Assembly (NCBI GenBank): GCA_949294395.1
Contig: CASFGU010000025.1
Span: 1 to 64,000 of the forward strand
Direction: 5' to 3'
DNA from: an uncultured bacterium
Lineage (GTDB): Bacteria; Cyanobacteriota; Vampirovibrionia; Gastranaerophilales; Gastranaerophilaceae
DNA length: 64,000 nt
Shown: in pieces, positions 22,713-31,166 of the stretch
How the letters are laid out: the number at the start of each line of letters is the position of its first letter
Numbering within the stretch: position 1 is the first letter of the stretch
Notes under the pieces: model-generated
What the model saw: the letters and a program-made list of their open reading frames with translations, nothing else
Told to the model about the DNA's origin: nothing
The model's database searches: none
Made by a program: the position numbers and the translations under genes

Positions 22713-24256
22713 CTTTCCTGATTTTTCTGCTGCTTTTCAAGTTCTTTTTGCTGTTTCTGTTTTAATTTTTCCTGACGTCTAACCTCGCGTGCAAGTTCTT
22801 TCTGTTTTTTGCGCGCTTCCGAAGCCTGTTTTTTAGCCGCTTTTGCAGCAGCTTTCTGTTCCTGTTTTGCTTTTAATTCATCATATTTTTCAACGGTATC
22901 ATTCTGTGAGGTTGACCCCTGAAGCTTATCCTGCATTTTGTAATCTTTTTGCTGCTTTTTAAACGCCTCATCCATCTCTTTAATTTTTTGCTTATACTCG
23001 GCGTCCATCTGCTTAAGTTCGGCCTTTTCTTCAGCCTTTTTGCGTTTTGCTTCGGATTTTTCGTATTTTTTAACTGCTTTTTCTTCGTTTTTCAGTAAAT
23101 CCGGCGGAATAACTCCGTCCTGCACAATCTTAAAACCGTTCATGCTGACCTGAACATCTTTATTTGTGAAGGAAATCAGCCTTGCCTGCTCTCCGTGACT
23201 ATCTATACTCCAGCTTCCCAGAAAAACAGGCGAATCTCCTGTATAGGCGTAAGCATAAGAAATAACCCTGTCAGGCTCATTTATATCAAACCCGAGAGGA
23301 TACAAGTCCCAGCGTTTATCGTCAAGATTAACATTTCTGTATTCTTTCCAGTAATACACAACCGCATCCCTCAGTTCAACAAGATTGTAGGAAGTTTTAG
23401 TATTAAAATCATACACGATAGCATTTGTCTGCCAGATACCTTCTCTGTCAGAATATCCGACTTTTTCTTTTACCAAAAGCTTTGTACCATCGGCAGAAAA
23501 GTCCACCGGCGTAAGCGTTCTGAATGAATAGGAATCTCTTATCGACTTATCTGTAGATAAAATCGGTTCCACCCAGCGGTGCATAACGTTTGCCTTCATA
23601 ATTTTATTCAAATTTGTTTCACGCTGCTCAAGCGGTATTACAAACAGGTCGCATGCAACTGCAGCACTGCTCGGGTAGTAATAAACTGACGGGTAAACAA
23701 GTATTTGAAAATCCGGAGAGGCAATCCCTTGAGCGTTTTGCTGGCGCATGTTATGGAAGGTGCCGCGTTTAAGAGAAATTTCAGGACTTCCCGGAGGATT
23801 GTTATAGCGTACAATTTTATAAGTAGGCTGAGGTATATACTTCATATCCGATGGGGTTTCAAGTTTCGGAATTTCAATTTCAGCCTGCGTCTTATCTTTC
23901 GGTGCGGAAAGCATTTCGTATTCCTCAACAGTCATAAACCCTGACGGGTTCCGGTTCATCTTACGACGCTCATGTTCTTCTTTTACTTCTTGTTTTTGAA
24001 CATTATGGATATATTCTGCCTCTCGCTCTTTTGCATCTTTTTTCAGAGAAGGCATTGTAATATCAGGCATCTCAAGCGCCTGAACCGGTACAATGCTTAA
24101 AAGAAACACCAGAAGCAAAATACACAGATGTCCTGCCTTAAAACAGCCACCAATCCTGCAACCTTTATCAGGAAAAATTACCGGAACCCAACGTCCTGTC
24201 CGGCTTAACTTCTGCAAAAACTGCCGGCTTTGCCCCTCATTTCTAAACCGCCCCAC
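22709..24256 (-). CDS. Secreted protein with beta-rich core and charged C-terminal coiled coil
   Basis: This 515-residue protein has a GTG start directly abutting the stop of the response regulator gene. The N-terminus has about 40 basic residues before a hydrophobic signal 'LCILLLVFLLSIVPVQA', so it is probably exported. The middle (about 170-390) has strand-like repeats such as 'DFSADGTKLLVKEKVGYSD' that suggest a propeller fold. The last 120 residues are a Lys/Glu/Gln coiled coil. The function is unknown. It may be an output of the two-component system encoded just upstream in the same operon. Confidence 0.7.
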   Translation of the reverse strand: MGRFRNEGQSRQFLQKLSRTGRWVPVIFPDKGCRIGGCFKAGHLCILLLVFLLSIVPVQALEMPDITMPSLKKDAKEREAEYIHNVQKQEVKEEHERRKMNRNPSGFMTVEEYEMLSAPKDKTQAEIEIPKLETPSDMKYIPQPTYKIVRYNNPPGSPEISLKRGTFHNMRQQNAQGIASPDFQILVYPSVYYYPSSAAVACDLFVIPLEQRETNLNKIMKANVMHRWVEPILSTDKSIRDSYSFRTLTPVDFSADGTKLLVKEKVGYSDREGIWQTNAIVYDFNTKTSYNLVELRDAVVYYWKEYRNVNLDDKRWDLYPLGFDINEPDRVISYAYAYTGDSPVFLGSWSIDSHGEQARLISFTNKDVQVSMNGFKIVQDGVIPPDLLKNEEKAVKKYEKSEAKRKKAEEKAELKQMDAEYKQKIKEMDEAFKKQQKDYKMQDKLQGSTSQNDTVEKYDELKAKQEQKAAAKAAKKQASEARKKQKELAREVRRQEKLKQKQQKELEKQQKNQES

Positions 24257-24922
24257 CTAGACAAGCCCTTCCTTCATTGCCATAGCTGTAGCTTTTGCTC
24301 TTGTTTTAACATAAAGTTTTTGCAAAATGCTGTGGACATGAGTTTTGGTTGTTGAAATTGTAATATAAAGCCGCTCTGCAATCTGCGGGTTTGTAAGCCC
24401 GTCAACAATAAGCGCAAGAACATCCATTTCCCGTTCGGTAAGTCCGTATAAGTTTTTGCCGAGTTTGTAGTTTATTTCTCCGCGCCTGCCTTCAACAGGA
24501 GTTGAACGTCTGATGTTTGTTAAAACTACTTTTGCAATAGCTGGATCAAGCCAGCCTGTACCTTCGCTTACCGCAAGAACAGCCGAAAGGGTCTGCTCAA
24601 CAGTAGCCCCTTTGGTAATATACCCGTCTGCACCGGCCTGAAACGCATCAAAAATATCATCCTCACACTCTCTTGAGGTGTACATCAAAACCTTAATCTC
24701 CGGATTAACCTCTTTTATCTGCCTTGTAGCTTCAATACCGTCAATTGTAGGGAGTCCAATATCCATAATCACAAGATCAGGTTTAAGTGCAAGCGCCTTG
24801 TCAACACCCTCCTGACCGTCAACTGCCATGTCCAGAATTTCAATATTAGGGTTCTTGCTCAAAACGACCGAAAGCGCAACCCTTGCCATATCCTGATCCT
24901 CTATAATAAGAACCTTAACCAT
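24257..24922 (-). CDS. NarL/LuxR-type response regulator
   Basis: This 221-residue protein has a receiver domain with phospho-acceptor Asp in 'LVIMDIGLPTIDG' (about residue 55), Thr in 'VLMYTSRE' and Lys in 'GYITKGAT', followed by a C-terminal LuxR helix-turn-helix 'LTEREMDVLALIVDGLTNPQ'. It begins inside the 3' end of the sensor kinase gene (8-base overlap), so the two form a cognate pair. The target genes are unknown. The secreted protein next in the operon is a candidate. Confidence 0.92.
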   Translation of the reverse strand: MVKVLIIEDQDMARVALSVVLSKNPNIEILDMAVDGQEGVDKALALKPDLVIMDIGLPTIDGIEATRQIKEVNPEIKVLMYTSRECEDDIFDAFQAGADGYITKGATVEQTLSAVLAVSEGTGWLDPAIAKVVLTNIRRSTPVEGRRGEINYKLGKNLYGLTEREMDVLALIVDGLTNPQIAERLYITISTTKTHVHSILQKLYVKTRAKATAMAMKEGLV

Positions 24923-26507
24923 TTACTACCCGTCTTTCCGTATTTACTACTACATCAGTTAACAAAAATGTGAATTCGCTGCCCTTATTAAGTTTGCTGT
25001 CAAGCCAGATTTTTCCGCCGTGAGCTTCGATTATCTGTCTTGAAAGATAAAGTCCTAAACCTGTGCCTGTTGAACGCTTTCGGCTTGTCCCTTGTGAAAA
25101 TCTGTTAAAAAGATTCGGAATATCTTCTTTTGGAATCCCGTTTCCGTTATCGGTCACAGAAAAAATAAAATCTCCGGACTGAACTTTGGCAAGCACCTCA
25201 ATAGTTCCGTTTTTGTTGGTATAATTCACAGCGTTTCCGCAGAGGTTTATGATTACGCGTTTAAGTTCCGACTTGTCTGCAGTAATTTCAGTCCTGTCAT
25301 CGCACTCACAGACAAGTTTAAAATCAATATTTTTTCTATCTGCAAGAGGCTTAAGTTCATCATAACACTGTGTTACAAGCTCTTTTACAGAGAAAACTGT
25401 CTTGCAGAGAGTAAGCTTTCCGCTCTCAAACCTGTACACTTCCAGAAGAGCATTAACAAGCCCGAGCAAATCCTCGTTACTTTGAAGCATTGTAGACAAT
25501 AAAACAGCCTGTTTCTCCTCAACAGGGCCTAAAGAACCGTCAAGGAAAAACTTTAATGTCTGGATTGCTGCCAGAAGCGGAGTTCTCAAATCATGTGTCA
25601 ATGTTGCTATAAAATCATCACGCAAACGCTCAGTTTCTTTATGTTTGCTGACATCTCTAATTACACCTACGTACTTTTCTTCACTTTCGTCATCTGTTGA
25701 TATTGCAGCAAAATTAATCTCAACAGGGAGCGTTCCATCACCAAGGAAATTTCGGATACAGCAGTCTTTTACAAGAACATCTTTAGAATCTTTATTTAAT
25801 CCAAAAATAACACCGTCAGGGTTGTTTGCTGCAGAATTTTCACCTTTTGATGTTAAAAAGGCAATTTCCTGAAATTTCTTTTTACAAAGTGCACTCTCGC
25901 TTAATCCTGTCATATTTTCACAGGCAGGGTTTGCCTGTTCAATATTACCCTTTTTATCTATAATAATAATTCCGTCCGCACAGTAGTTTATAATACCCGA
26001 AAGTTTGCTGTTTGCAATCAGCAAATCTCTGGTGCGCTCTGCAACGAGTTCTTCAAGCTTTGTAGAATAAACTTCAAGCTGGGATTTTGCTTCCTCGAGC
26101 TGTTTAATTTTATCCCTTAAATCGCCCAGAAGATGACTTCTTTCAATACCGTTTCTGATATTCATTAAAAGGTCATCGTTATCCCACGGCTTTTCAATAT
26201 ATTTATAAAGCCCGATTTCATTAATCGCCTTAATAGCGTTTTCTTTATCAGCATAACCGGTAAGGAGTATCATACTAACTTCCGGATAAAGCTCTTTTGC
26301 TTTAGTAAGAAATTCAAGCCCGTTCATCTGCGGCATTAAAAAGTCGGAAATAATAATATCCGGGGTATTAGTTTTCAAAAACTCAACAGCTTCTTCGGGG
26401 TTATTAAAACAATTTACATCAGAAAATCCCTCTACTCTAAGCAAAGTTTTAAAAGCAGAGGTGACAATCTTTTCATCATCAACAATTACTATTTTTCCGC
26501 TAATCAT
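24915..26507 (-). CDS. Hybrid sensor histidine kinase (REC-PAS-HisKA-HATPase)
   Basis: I start at 'MISGKIVIVDDEKI', giving 530 residues, because a receiver domain begins there. Domains: receiver (1-125; Asp in 'IIISDFLMPQMNG', Lys in 'YIEKPW'), a coiled linker, PAS (about 180-290, 'GIINYCADGIIIID'), HisKA with phospho-His in 'LTHDLRTPL', and HATPase with 'NLCGNAVNYTNKNG', 'DNGNGIPKED' and 'GTGLGLYLS'. There is no membrane segment, so it is a cytoplasmic kinase controlled by its own receiver. No ribosome site is seen; TATTAT lies 6 bases before the ATG. Confidence 0.9.
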   Translation of the reverse strand: MISGKIVIVDDEKIVTSAFKTLLRVEGFSDVNCFNNPEEAVEFLKTNTPDIIISDFLMPQMNGLEFLTKAKELYPEVSMILLTGYADKENAIKAINEIGLYKYIEKPWDNDDLLMNIRNGIERSHLLGDLRDKIKQLEEAKSQLEVYSTKLEELVAERTRDLLIANSKLSGIINYCADGIIIIDKKGNIEQANPACENMTGLSESALCKKKFQEIAFLTSKGENSAANNPDGVIFGLNKDSKDVLVKDCCIRNFLGDGTLPVEINFAAISTDDESEEKYVGVIRDVSKHKETERLRDDFIATLTHDLRTPLLAAIQTLKFFLDGSLGPVEEKQAVLLSTMLQSNEDLLGLVNALLEVYRFESGKLTLCKTVFSVKELVTQCYDELKPLADRKNIDFKLVCECDDRTEITADKSELKRVIINLCGNAVNYTNKNGTIEVLAKVQSGDFIFSVTDNGNGIPKEDIPNLFNRFSQGTSRKRSTGTGLGLYLSRQIIEAHGGKIWLDSKLNKGSEFTFLLTDVVVNTERRVVNG

Positions 26508-26588
26508 AATAATATAATAATACGCTGTTTTTGGATTCCGGACAAATTCTTTACAAAATTGCAATAATAATTAAGCAGTATGACGAGC

Positions 26589-26758
26589 AGGATATATAAT
26601 ATAAAAAGTGAACAATAACTCCATTCACTAGCCGCTTGTAATCAGCTCAACCAAAAGCAAGTGAACTCGCTGCGCTCAGACAGCACTTGCTTTTGAAATT
26701 GTTTCGCTGAACAGCGGCTGTTCACTACGTTGATGTCACTTTTTATAATATATATCCT
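26589..26758. repeat. Large palindromic repeat, family B copy 2
   Basis: The unit is bounded by 23-bp inverted repeats that match except at one base (AGGATATATAATATAAAAAGTGA at the left, its complement at the right). The internal sequence is the reverse complement of the core in 13220-13394, including the AGCAAGTG/CACTTGCT and CCGCT/AGCGG pairs. The terminal arms are unrelated to those of the other copy. It lies between the sensor kinase start and the ferritin terminator. Confidence 0.8.
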
Positions 26759-26780
26759 GTTAACTTTTATTAATAATACA

Positions 26781-26815
26781 AAAACCGGCAGAAGTGTCCT
26801 GCCGGCTCTTTTTGA
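26781..26815. terminator. Terminator downstream of ferritin
   Basis: CCGGCAG and CTGCCGG arms around GAAGTGTC, with TTTTT on the + side and GGTTTTTG when read on the minus strand. It lies directly after the ferritin stop on the minus strand and can act in both directions. Confidence 0.8.
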
Positions 26816-26818
26816 AAT

Positions 26819-27328
26819 TTATGAATATTTATGCTGCGAGTATTCACGTTTTCCGAGTTCTATATCTATGTGATAAAGAATGGATTTATCCTGCCCGAAC
26901 ATTTTCATTTTTTTGATAATATCATCTACGCTTGCCTCTTCTTCAACCTGTTCCTGAATATACCAGTTGATAAAATGACGGGTTGCTATATCGCATTCTT
27001 CCTCGCTCATTGATGCAACACATTCAATGCTTTCGGTTACCGAGCGTTCGTGTCGGGAAATTTGTTCAAAAATTTCAAGCGGTTCGCCAAAATTGTACTG
27101 CGGAGCCTCTATTTGTTTTAAATCAACTTTTCCGTCGCGTTCTATAATATAATCAAAAAGTATCATACCATGGTCGACTTCTTCGCGCGCCTGTACTTTT
27201 GTCCAATGAGAAAACCCTTTAAGACCAATTTCATCAAAATGAGCAGACATAGCAAGATATAAATAAGCGGAATAGAATTCTTTATTAATCTGTGCATTTA
27301 AAATTTCCTCTACCTTTTTATTTATCAT
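26819..27328 (-). CDS. ftnA: Ferritin
   Basis: This 169-residue four-helix iron-storage protein starts at 'MINKKVEEILNAQINKEFYS' with a GGGAGGG site. Ferroxidase residues are visible: Glu in 'KEFYSAYLY', 'AREEVDHGM' (Glu-x-x-His pair) and later Glu in 'YIQEQVEEE'. It belongs to the non-haem prokaryotic ferritin group. It overlaps the 3' end of the superoxide reductase gene by 11 bases, so they form an oxidative stress operon that lowers superoxide and stores free iron. The gene symbol is assigned by family. Confidence 0.93.
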   Translation of the reverse strand: MINKKVEEILNAQINKEFYSAYLYLAMSAHFDEIGLKGFSHWTKVQAREEVDHGMILFDYIIERDGKVDLKQIEAPQYNFGEPLEIFEQISRHERSVTESIECVASMSEEECDIATRHFINWYIQEQVEEEASVDDIIKKMKMFGQDKSILYHIDIELGKREYSQHKYS

Positions 27329-27719
27329 TTTTACCCTCCCATAAACCGTGAATATTACAATAAGCAAGTGCCTTTTCGCTGCCGGTTTGATTTTCTTCCA
27401 ATGCTATTTCAGGCTTCATCTCAGGATAAAGATATTTAAGTTTAACCCTGTTGCCGTCTGCTGAAATAGTTTCAATAAACATTATGTAATGCTTATCCTC
27501 CATCGGGTGAGGGGTAGAACCAACCTGAATTATAGATTTTCCGTTTTCATCTTTAGTAAAAACCGGTATATGTTTTTCAATAGCAGCATCTTCTGTGGTG
27601 TTTGGAGTTATAAGCTTCATCGGCTGCCCGCAGCAGACAAGTTCGCCGGCTCCTGACAGAAACACCTGAACAAAATTGCCGCAGACTTCACAGCGGTACA
27701 TCTGTAATTTTTTTGTCAT
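27318..27719 (-). CDS. Desulfoferrodoxin-type superoxide reductase
   Basis: The 133-residue protein starts at 'MTKKLQMYRCEVCGN' behind AAAGGAGA. The N-terminal desulforedoxin domain has Cys 10, 13, 29 and 30 for the Fe(Cys)4 centre. The catalytic neelaredoxin domain has the His ligands in 'EKHIPVF', 'STPHPMEDKHYIMFIE' and the final 'YCNIHGLW' Cys/His pair. It reduces superoxide to peroxide without releasing oxygen, typical of anaerobes. It is the first gene of an operon with ferritin. A candidate operator lies upstream (27789-27809). Confidence 0.93.
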   Translation of the reverse strand: MTKKLQMYRCEVCGNFVQVFLSGAGELVCCGQPMKLITPNTTEDAAIEKHIPVFTKDENGKSIIQVGSTPHPMEDKHYIMFIETISADGNRVKLKYLYPEMKPEIALEENQTGSEKALAYCNIHGLWEGKNDK

Positions 27720-27788
27720 ATATTCTCCTTTCCTGAAATGAGAATATCCCTGATTAACAATAAACACATTACCGTATACGGTTAATTA

Positions 27789-27809
27789 TTAAGAAGCAAT
27801 AATTCTTAA
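27789..27809. promoter_or_regulatory. Inverted repeat TTAAGAA-N7-TTCTTAA between divergent genes
   Basis: The perfect 7-bp arms with a 7-base centre lie about 70 bases upstream of the superoxide reductase start and about 42 bases upstream of the gene at 27852. The size and symmetry fit an operator for a dimeric regulator such as a Fur/PerR-type protein, but no regulator gene is adjacent and the sequence is not a textbook Fur box. Confidence 0.4.
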
Positions 27810-27839
27810 CAAATACGCAAAATTAATTTTTTTTAAACT

Positions 27840-27845
27840 TAAAAT
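27840..27845 (+). promoter_or_regulatory. -10 box 6 bases before the gene at 27852
   Basis: TAAAAT is followed by 6 bases and the ATG. There is no Shine-Dalgarno sequence. This is consistent with a leaderless transcript. Confidence 0.4.
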
Positions 27846-27851
27846 ACAGAT

Positions 27852-28622
27852 ATGAAAGTTCAACGCATTTCTTTTGGTGATAATCTTTCAAAAACGCAGA
27901 TAAATCCTGCAGCGGAGCGGCCGGCTGTTTTAAGTGAATTTGCCTGTATCCCTAAAAATCAGCCGGAGGAATTTAACCGTCATAAATTCAGAAAATTTTT
28001 AATAGGCTGCGCAGCCGCCGCTGTTGTCGTGACACTGTTCAGAATTAAAGGCAGAAAGAAGCTTCCTGAGAGCATTGTTGAACTCGGGGATAAAAACCTC
28101 GGACTAAATAAAATATCATTCAAGCGCACAGCAAAAGAGTTAAAAACAAGTATTCTTTACCCGTTGAAAGCCTATCTTGCAGGTGATAAAGCAATTATTA
28201 AATCAAAAAAAATTTTTAAATCCGGCGTAATCATTGCTGACAACGATGTAGCCTCAACAAAAGATGTGTTTGATGCGTTTTACGAACACGCTCAGAATTT
28301 AGGAATAAGATGCAGAAGAATTTCAGAGTGTGAATCCAGAAAAAAAGAAAATAAAATGAAATGGGTTAAGGATGCAATTAAAGAAGCACAGGAAATATTT
28401 AAAAAAGAAGGAAAACTCACACTCATTGATATTGGCAACATGGATAACCTGATTAACCTTAAAATATTCAAGAAGAATAATTCAAATCTTGAAAACCAGC
28501 TTATTGAAATAAGTAAAAATTCATACTCCGGAGTTGTCTGGACAGCTTACACAAACAGGACAAAACAGATTCCAATGTATTACAACGACCTTCCCGTAAT
28601 TGTCACTAAACTCATGGATTAA
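27852..28622 (+). CDS. Lineage-specific membrane protein with N-terminal SFGD motif
   Basis: This 256-residue protein begins 'MKVQRISFGDNLSK', close to the N-terminal signature of other proteins in this window. One transmembrane segment, 'FLIGCAAAAVVVTLF', lies at about 49-63, and the remaining residues form a Lys-rich soluble domain with alternating strands and helices ('GVIIADNDVASTKDVFDAFYE', 'LTLIDIGNMDNL') that looks Rossmann-like, possibly a receiver- or phosphatase-type alpha/beta fold. No catalytic motif is recognised. Confidence 0.7.
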   Translation: MKVQRISFGDNLSKTQINPAAERPAVLSEFACIPKNQPEEFNRHKFRKFLIGCAAAAVVVTLFRIKGRKKLPESIVELGDKNLGLNKISFKRTAKELKTSILYPLKAYLAGDKAIIKSKKIFKSGVIIADNDVASTKDVFDAFYEHAQNLGIRCRRISECESRKKENKMKWVKDAIKEAQEIFKKEGKLTLIDIGNMDNLINLKIFKKNNSNLENQLIEISKNSYSGVVWTAYTNRTKQIPMYYNDLPVIVTKLMD

Positions 28623-28709
28623 GTATTCTTAAAATTTCTTAAATTCTTTGTTTAAAATTTGTATTTCGATTAAAATAATAATATCTTAGGGGATTGTGCT
28701 GAGGATTTA

Positions 28710-29837
28710 ATGGAAACTTATTCAAAAATAATTAACGGTAACTGTATAGATGAACTAAAAAAACTGCCTGAAAATTCAGTTGATTTAATATTTGCAGATC
28801 CGCCGTACTGGATGAGGACATCAGGAGTTCTGCACAGGGTTGAAGGCTCTGAATTCAACGGCTGCTCTGACGAATGGGATAACCAGTTTGAAAATCTTGA
28901 GGATTATATTAATTTTACGAGAAAGTGGCTGGAAGGCTGCCGCAGAGTATTAAAACCGGACGGTTCAATCTGGGTAATCGGGAGCATGCAATGTATTTAT
29001 ACCATAGGAAATATGATGCAGGAACTCGGGTTCTGGATTATAAACGATGTTATCTGGCATAAAAAAAATCCGACCCCTAATTTTAAAGGCACAAGACTTA
29101 ACAACAGCCATGAAACTTTAATATGGGCTGCTAAAACCAGCAAGTCTAAATATACATTTAATTATAAGACAGCCAAAGAACTTAATAAAGACAACGTTAC
29201 TGAAGAAGAATTTCAAAAGGGTATAAGGAAACAGCTGGGTTCTGTGTGGAGGATTGCAGTCTGTCAGGGCAATGAACGTTTGAAAGATAAAGACGGCAAC
29301 AAACTTCATTCAACCCAGAAGCCGCAGGAGCTTCTTTACAGGATAATTAATATTTCATCAAAATTAGGAGATATTGTCCTTGACCCGTTTGGCGGAACAA
29401 TGACAACAGGAGCTGTTGCAAAACAATGCGGCAGAAACTTCACCGGAATCGAAGCCAGCCCTGTTTACTGTCAGTTTGGAGAAAAAAGAATCGCCGATAC
29501 AGTAGAATGTATAGGCGACATTGAAAAAGCAGTTTATGATATAAAGCCGCCGAAAGTTTCACTGCAGGATATGATTGCAAATAACTATTTTCATGAAAAT
29601 GAAAAAATGTTTCTTAAAAATTCAGACAAGTACGTTACACTGCTCGGCAGCGGCAGAGTAGTGCTTCCGGACGGAGAACAAACTGATATTCACACTGCAG
29701 CAGCACTTTTATCCAGAAGAAAGGCTGCAAGATTAAACGGATTTGATTACTGGTACGTGCAAAGAGATAACAAAAACGTGCTTATTGATGAAATAAGAAA
29801 TAACTACAGAAAAGATTTTTTTGCAGTTTTAAAATAG
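28710..29837 (+). CDS. HinfI-like type II DNA adenine methyltransferase
   Basis: This 375-residue beta-class methyltransferase has 'ILNG.C' type entry 'IINGNCIDELKKLP', catalytic 'ADPPYW' (DPPY at 30-33), and the SAM site 'DPFGGTMTTGAVAKQCGRNF' at about 224. The order and the motifs 'GSIWVIGSMQ', 'NDVIWHKKNP' and 'HSTQKP' closely follow M.HinfI as I remember it, so GANTC is the likely target. The C-terminal 90 residues correspond to the extra recognition-associated domain of that group. It is followed 7 bases later by a probable cognate restriction enzyme. Confidence 0.88.
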   Translation: METYSKIINGNCIDELKKLPENSVDLIFADPPYWMRTSGVLHRVEGSEFNGCSDEWDNQFENLEDYINFTRKWLEGCRRVLKPDGSIWVIGSMQCIYTIGNMMQELGFWIINDVIWHKKNPTPNFKGTRLNNSHETLIWAAKTSKSKYTFNYKTAKELNKDNVTEEEFQKGIRKQLGSVWRIAVCQGNERLKDKDGNKLHSTQKPQELLYRIINISSKLGDIVLDPFGGTMTTGAVAKQCGRNFTGIEASPVYCQFGEKRIADTVECIGDIEKAVYDIKPPKVSLQDMIANNYFHENEKMFLKNSDKYVTLLGSGRVVLPDGEQTDIHTAAALLSRRKAARLNGFDYWYVQRDNKNVLIDEIRNNYRKDFFAVLK

Positions 29838-29844
29838 GAGTTTT

Positions 29845-30672
29845 ATGGACGATAAAATCACACTGAGCATTTCTGATGCGGTAGACAAATTAATTGCCCA
29901 TTCTACCGAGGAGGTCAAATTAAATACTCTCTCAAAAAAACATGCAAAGAAAGTGCATTTTATTCCGGTAAAATACCGGATTCTCGGCGGGATTTTACAA
30001 TCTATGAACATTCAGTTCGGCAACTTTCTTGAAAATACTATTGCAAATATTGTCGCTATGCACCCGAATAATAAGATTACAGAGCAATATTCCGGCAAAA
30101 GATCCAATAATTTCAGACTTTCAAAAAAGAGCGCAGAACTGATTGATGAATATATACTTTCCTGTCAGACTGAAAATTACACTGAGGAAATTTTAACAGA
30201 AAAATATATTTCGCTCCTGCAACAGCTGATAAAAACAGAAAATGAAGAAACTGAAACAGTAAAATTTAATCAGGACATTGACTTGCTTTTCAGGCAAACC
30301 GCAGAAAACAGATACGTATATGTTGAAATTAAATACAACGACGACCACGATTCAGACAAATTTGTCGGTATAAACAGAAAATTTTTGAAAACATTTGCCC
30401 TGCTTGTGCGGGAACTCGGGATTAAAGATCTTTCCGAAATAAAACCTGTTTTAATGTATTTTAACAGCAAAAAAATGAAAGGGAATATCTATCTTCCTGA
30501 AAATCTCGCAATTTACAGAGGGAAAAAATTTTTTGATATATTTACTCAGGTAAACTATGATGATATAGACAGCTGCTTTAAAAGCATCAGTGAAAGCCGG
30601 CTTTTAAATGAAAAATTTGACAGGCTCTGCAGCCGAATATTGGGAGAGACCGTGCACACGGGCAGAAACTAA
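29845..30672 (+). CDS. Probable HinfI-like type II restriction endonuclease
   Basis: This 275-residue protein is encoded directly after the methyltransferase with an AGGAG site. It contains a PD-(D/E)xK-like core: Asp in 'FNQDIDLLFRQ' (about residue 145), then 'YVYVEIKYNDDHD', with Glu and Lys of the ExK motif. The remainder is helical and Lys rich. Its placement and this core make it the cognate enzyme of the HinfI-like system, cleaving at GANTC if the methyltransferase assignment is right. It is AT-rich like its partner, as expected of mobile restriction systems. Confidence 0.78.
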   Translation: MDDKITLSISDAVDKLIAHSTEEVKLNTLSKKHAKKVHFIPVKYRILGGILQSMNIQFGNFLENTIANIVAMHPNNKITEQYSGKRSNNFRLSKKSAELIDEYILSCQTENYTEEILTEKYISLLQQLIKTENEETETVKFNQDIDLLFRQTAENRYVYVEIKYNDDHDSDKFVGINRKFLKTFALLVRELGIKDLSEIKPVLMYFNSKKMKGNIYLPENLAIYRGKKFFDIFTQVNYDDIDSCFKSISESRLLNEKFDRLCSRILGETVHTGRN

Positions 30673-30759
30673 TCATTAAAATGACACGTCTAATGTTAAC
30701 CTTTCACCCCTTCAAACTTTCAACTTTTCAACAAGCCGCAACGGACATATTCCCACAAA

Positions 30760-30789
30760 TTGCATTTATAAATATTTTTATGCTATAAT
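30760..30789 (+). promoter_or_regulatory. Promoter of the SRP RNA gene
   Basis: TTGCAT (30760-30765), an 18-base spacer and a consensus TATAAT (30784-30789) lie 8 bases before the first paired base of the RNA. Confidence 0.65.
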
Positions 30790-30797
30790 AAAATTAA

Positions 30798-31058
30798 GCC
30801 GTGCTCCACGGGGAATTGCAATCCCTCGACCCGAAGCTTACGCGGGGTGCAGAGCCTGTTGTGAGGGGCTTGTTGATACTGTTAATAAATATGTTATTGT
30901 TGACGTTTAAGGGTATAGCGGCGTAAAACTCCGAACCGTGTCAGGATGGAAACATAGCAGCACTAAGGTGACCTTTGCGGGTGTTATATTTTTAAAAAGA
31001 GGTAGTGTATTTAAAGATTTTATCTGCAGGTTTCGATAGACAGTGGCACGGCTTTTTT
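30798..31058 (+). ncRNA. ffs: Signal recognition particle RNA, large form
   Basis: The ends pair (GCCGTGC at 30798-30804 with GCACGGC at 31046-31052) and are followed by a T run, giving an RNA of about 260 nt with its own terminator. The apical Ffh-binding domain is clear: GTGTCAGGATGGAAACATAG followed by CAGCA, with a GAAA tetraloop closed by ATG/CAT and the asymmetric AGCAGCA internal loop. The length implies an Alu domain, as in Bacillus-type SRP RNA, rather than the short 4.5S form. It guides ribosomes making membrane and secreted proteins to the translocon. Confidence 0.88.
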
Positions 31059-31166
31059 ATTTCAGTTAGGCTTGGGCAATATAAGACACAGAAACAAAGC
31101 TTTAATTTTATAACATAGGTATACAAAACTTATCTAATTTTCGATACTCCTGTTCAGCAGTCCGGC

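Noticed and set aside
28710-31058. Integrated mobile island carrying the restriction system
   Set aside because: No integrase, transposase or flanking direct repeats were found; the AT-rich composition alone is not enough.
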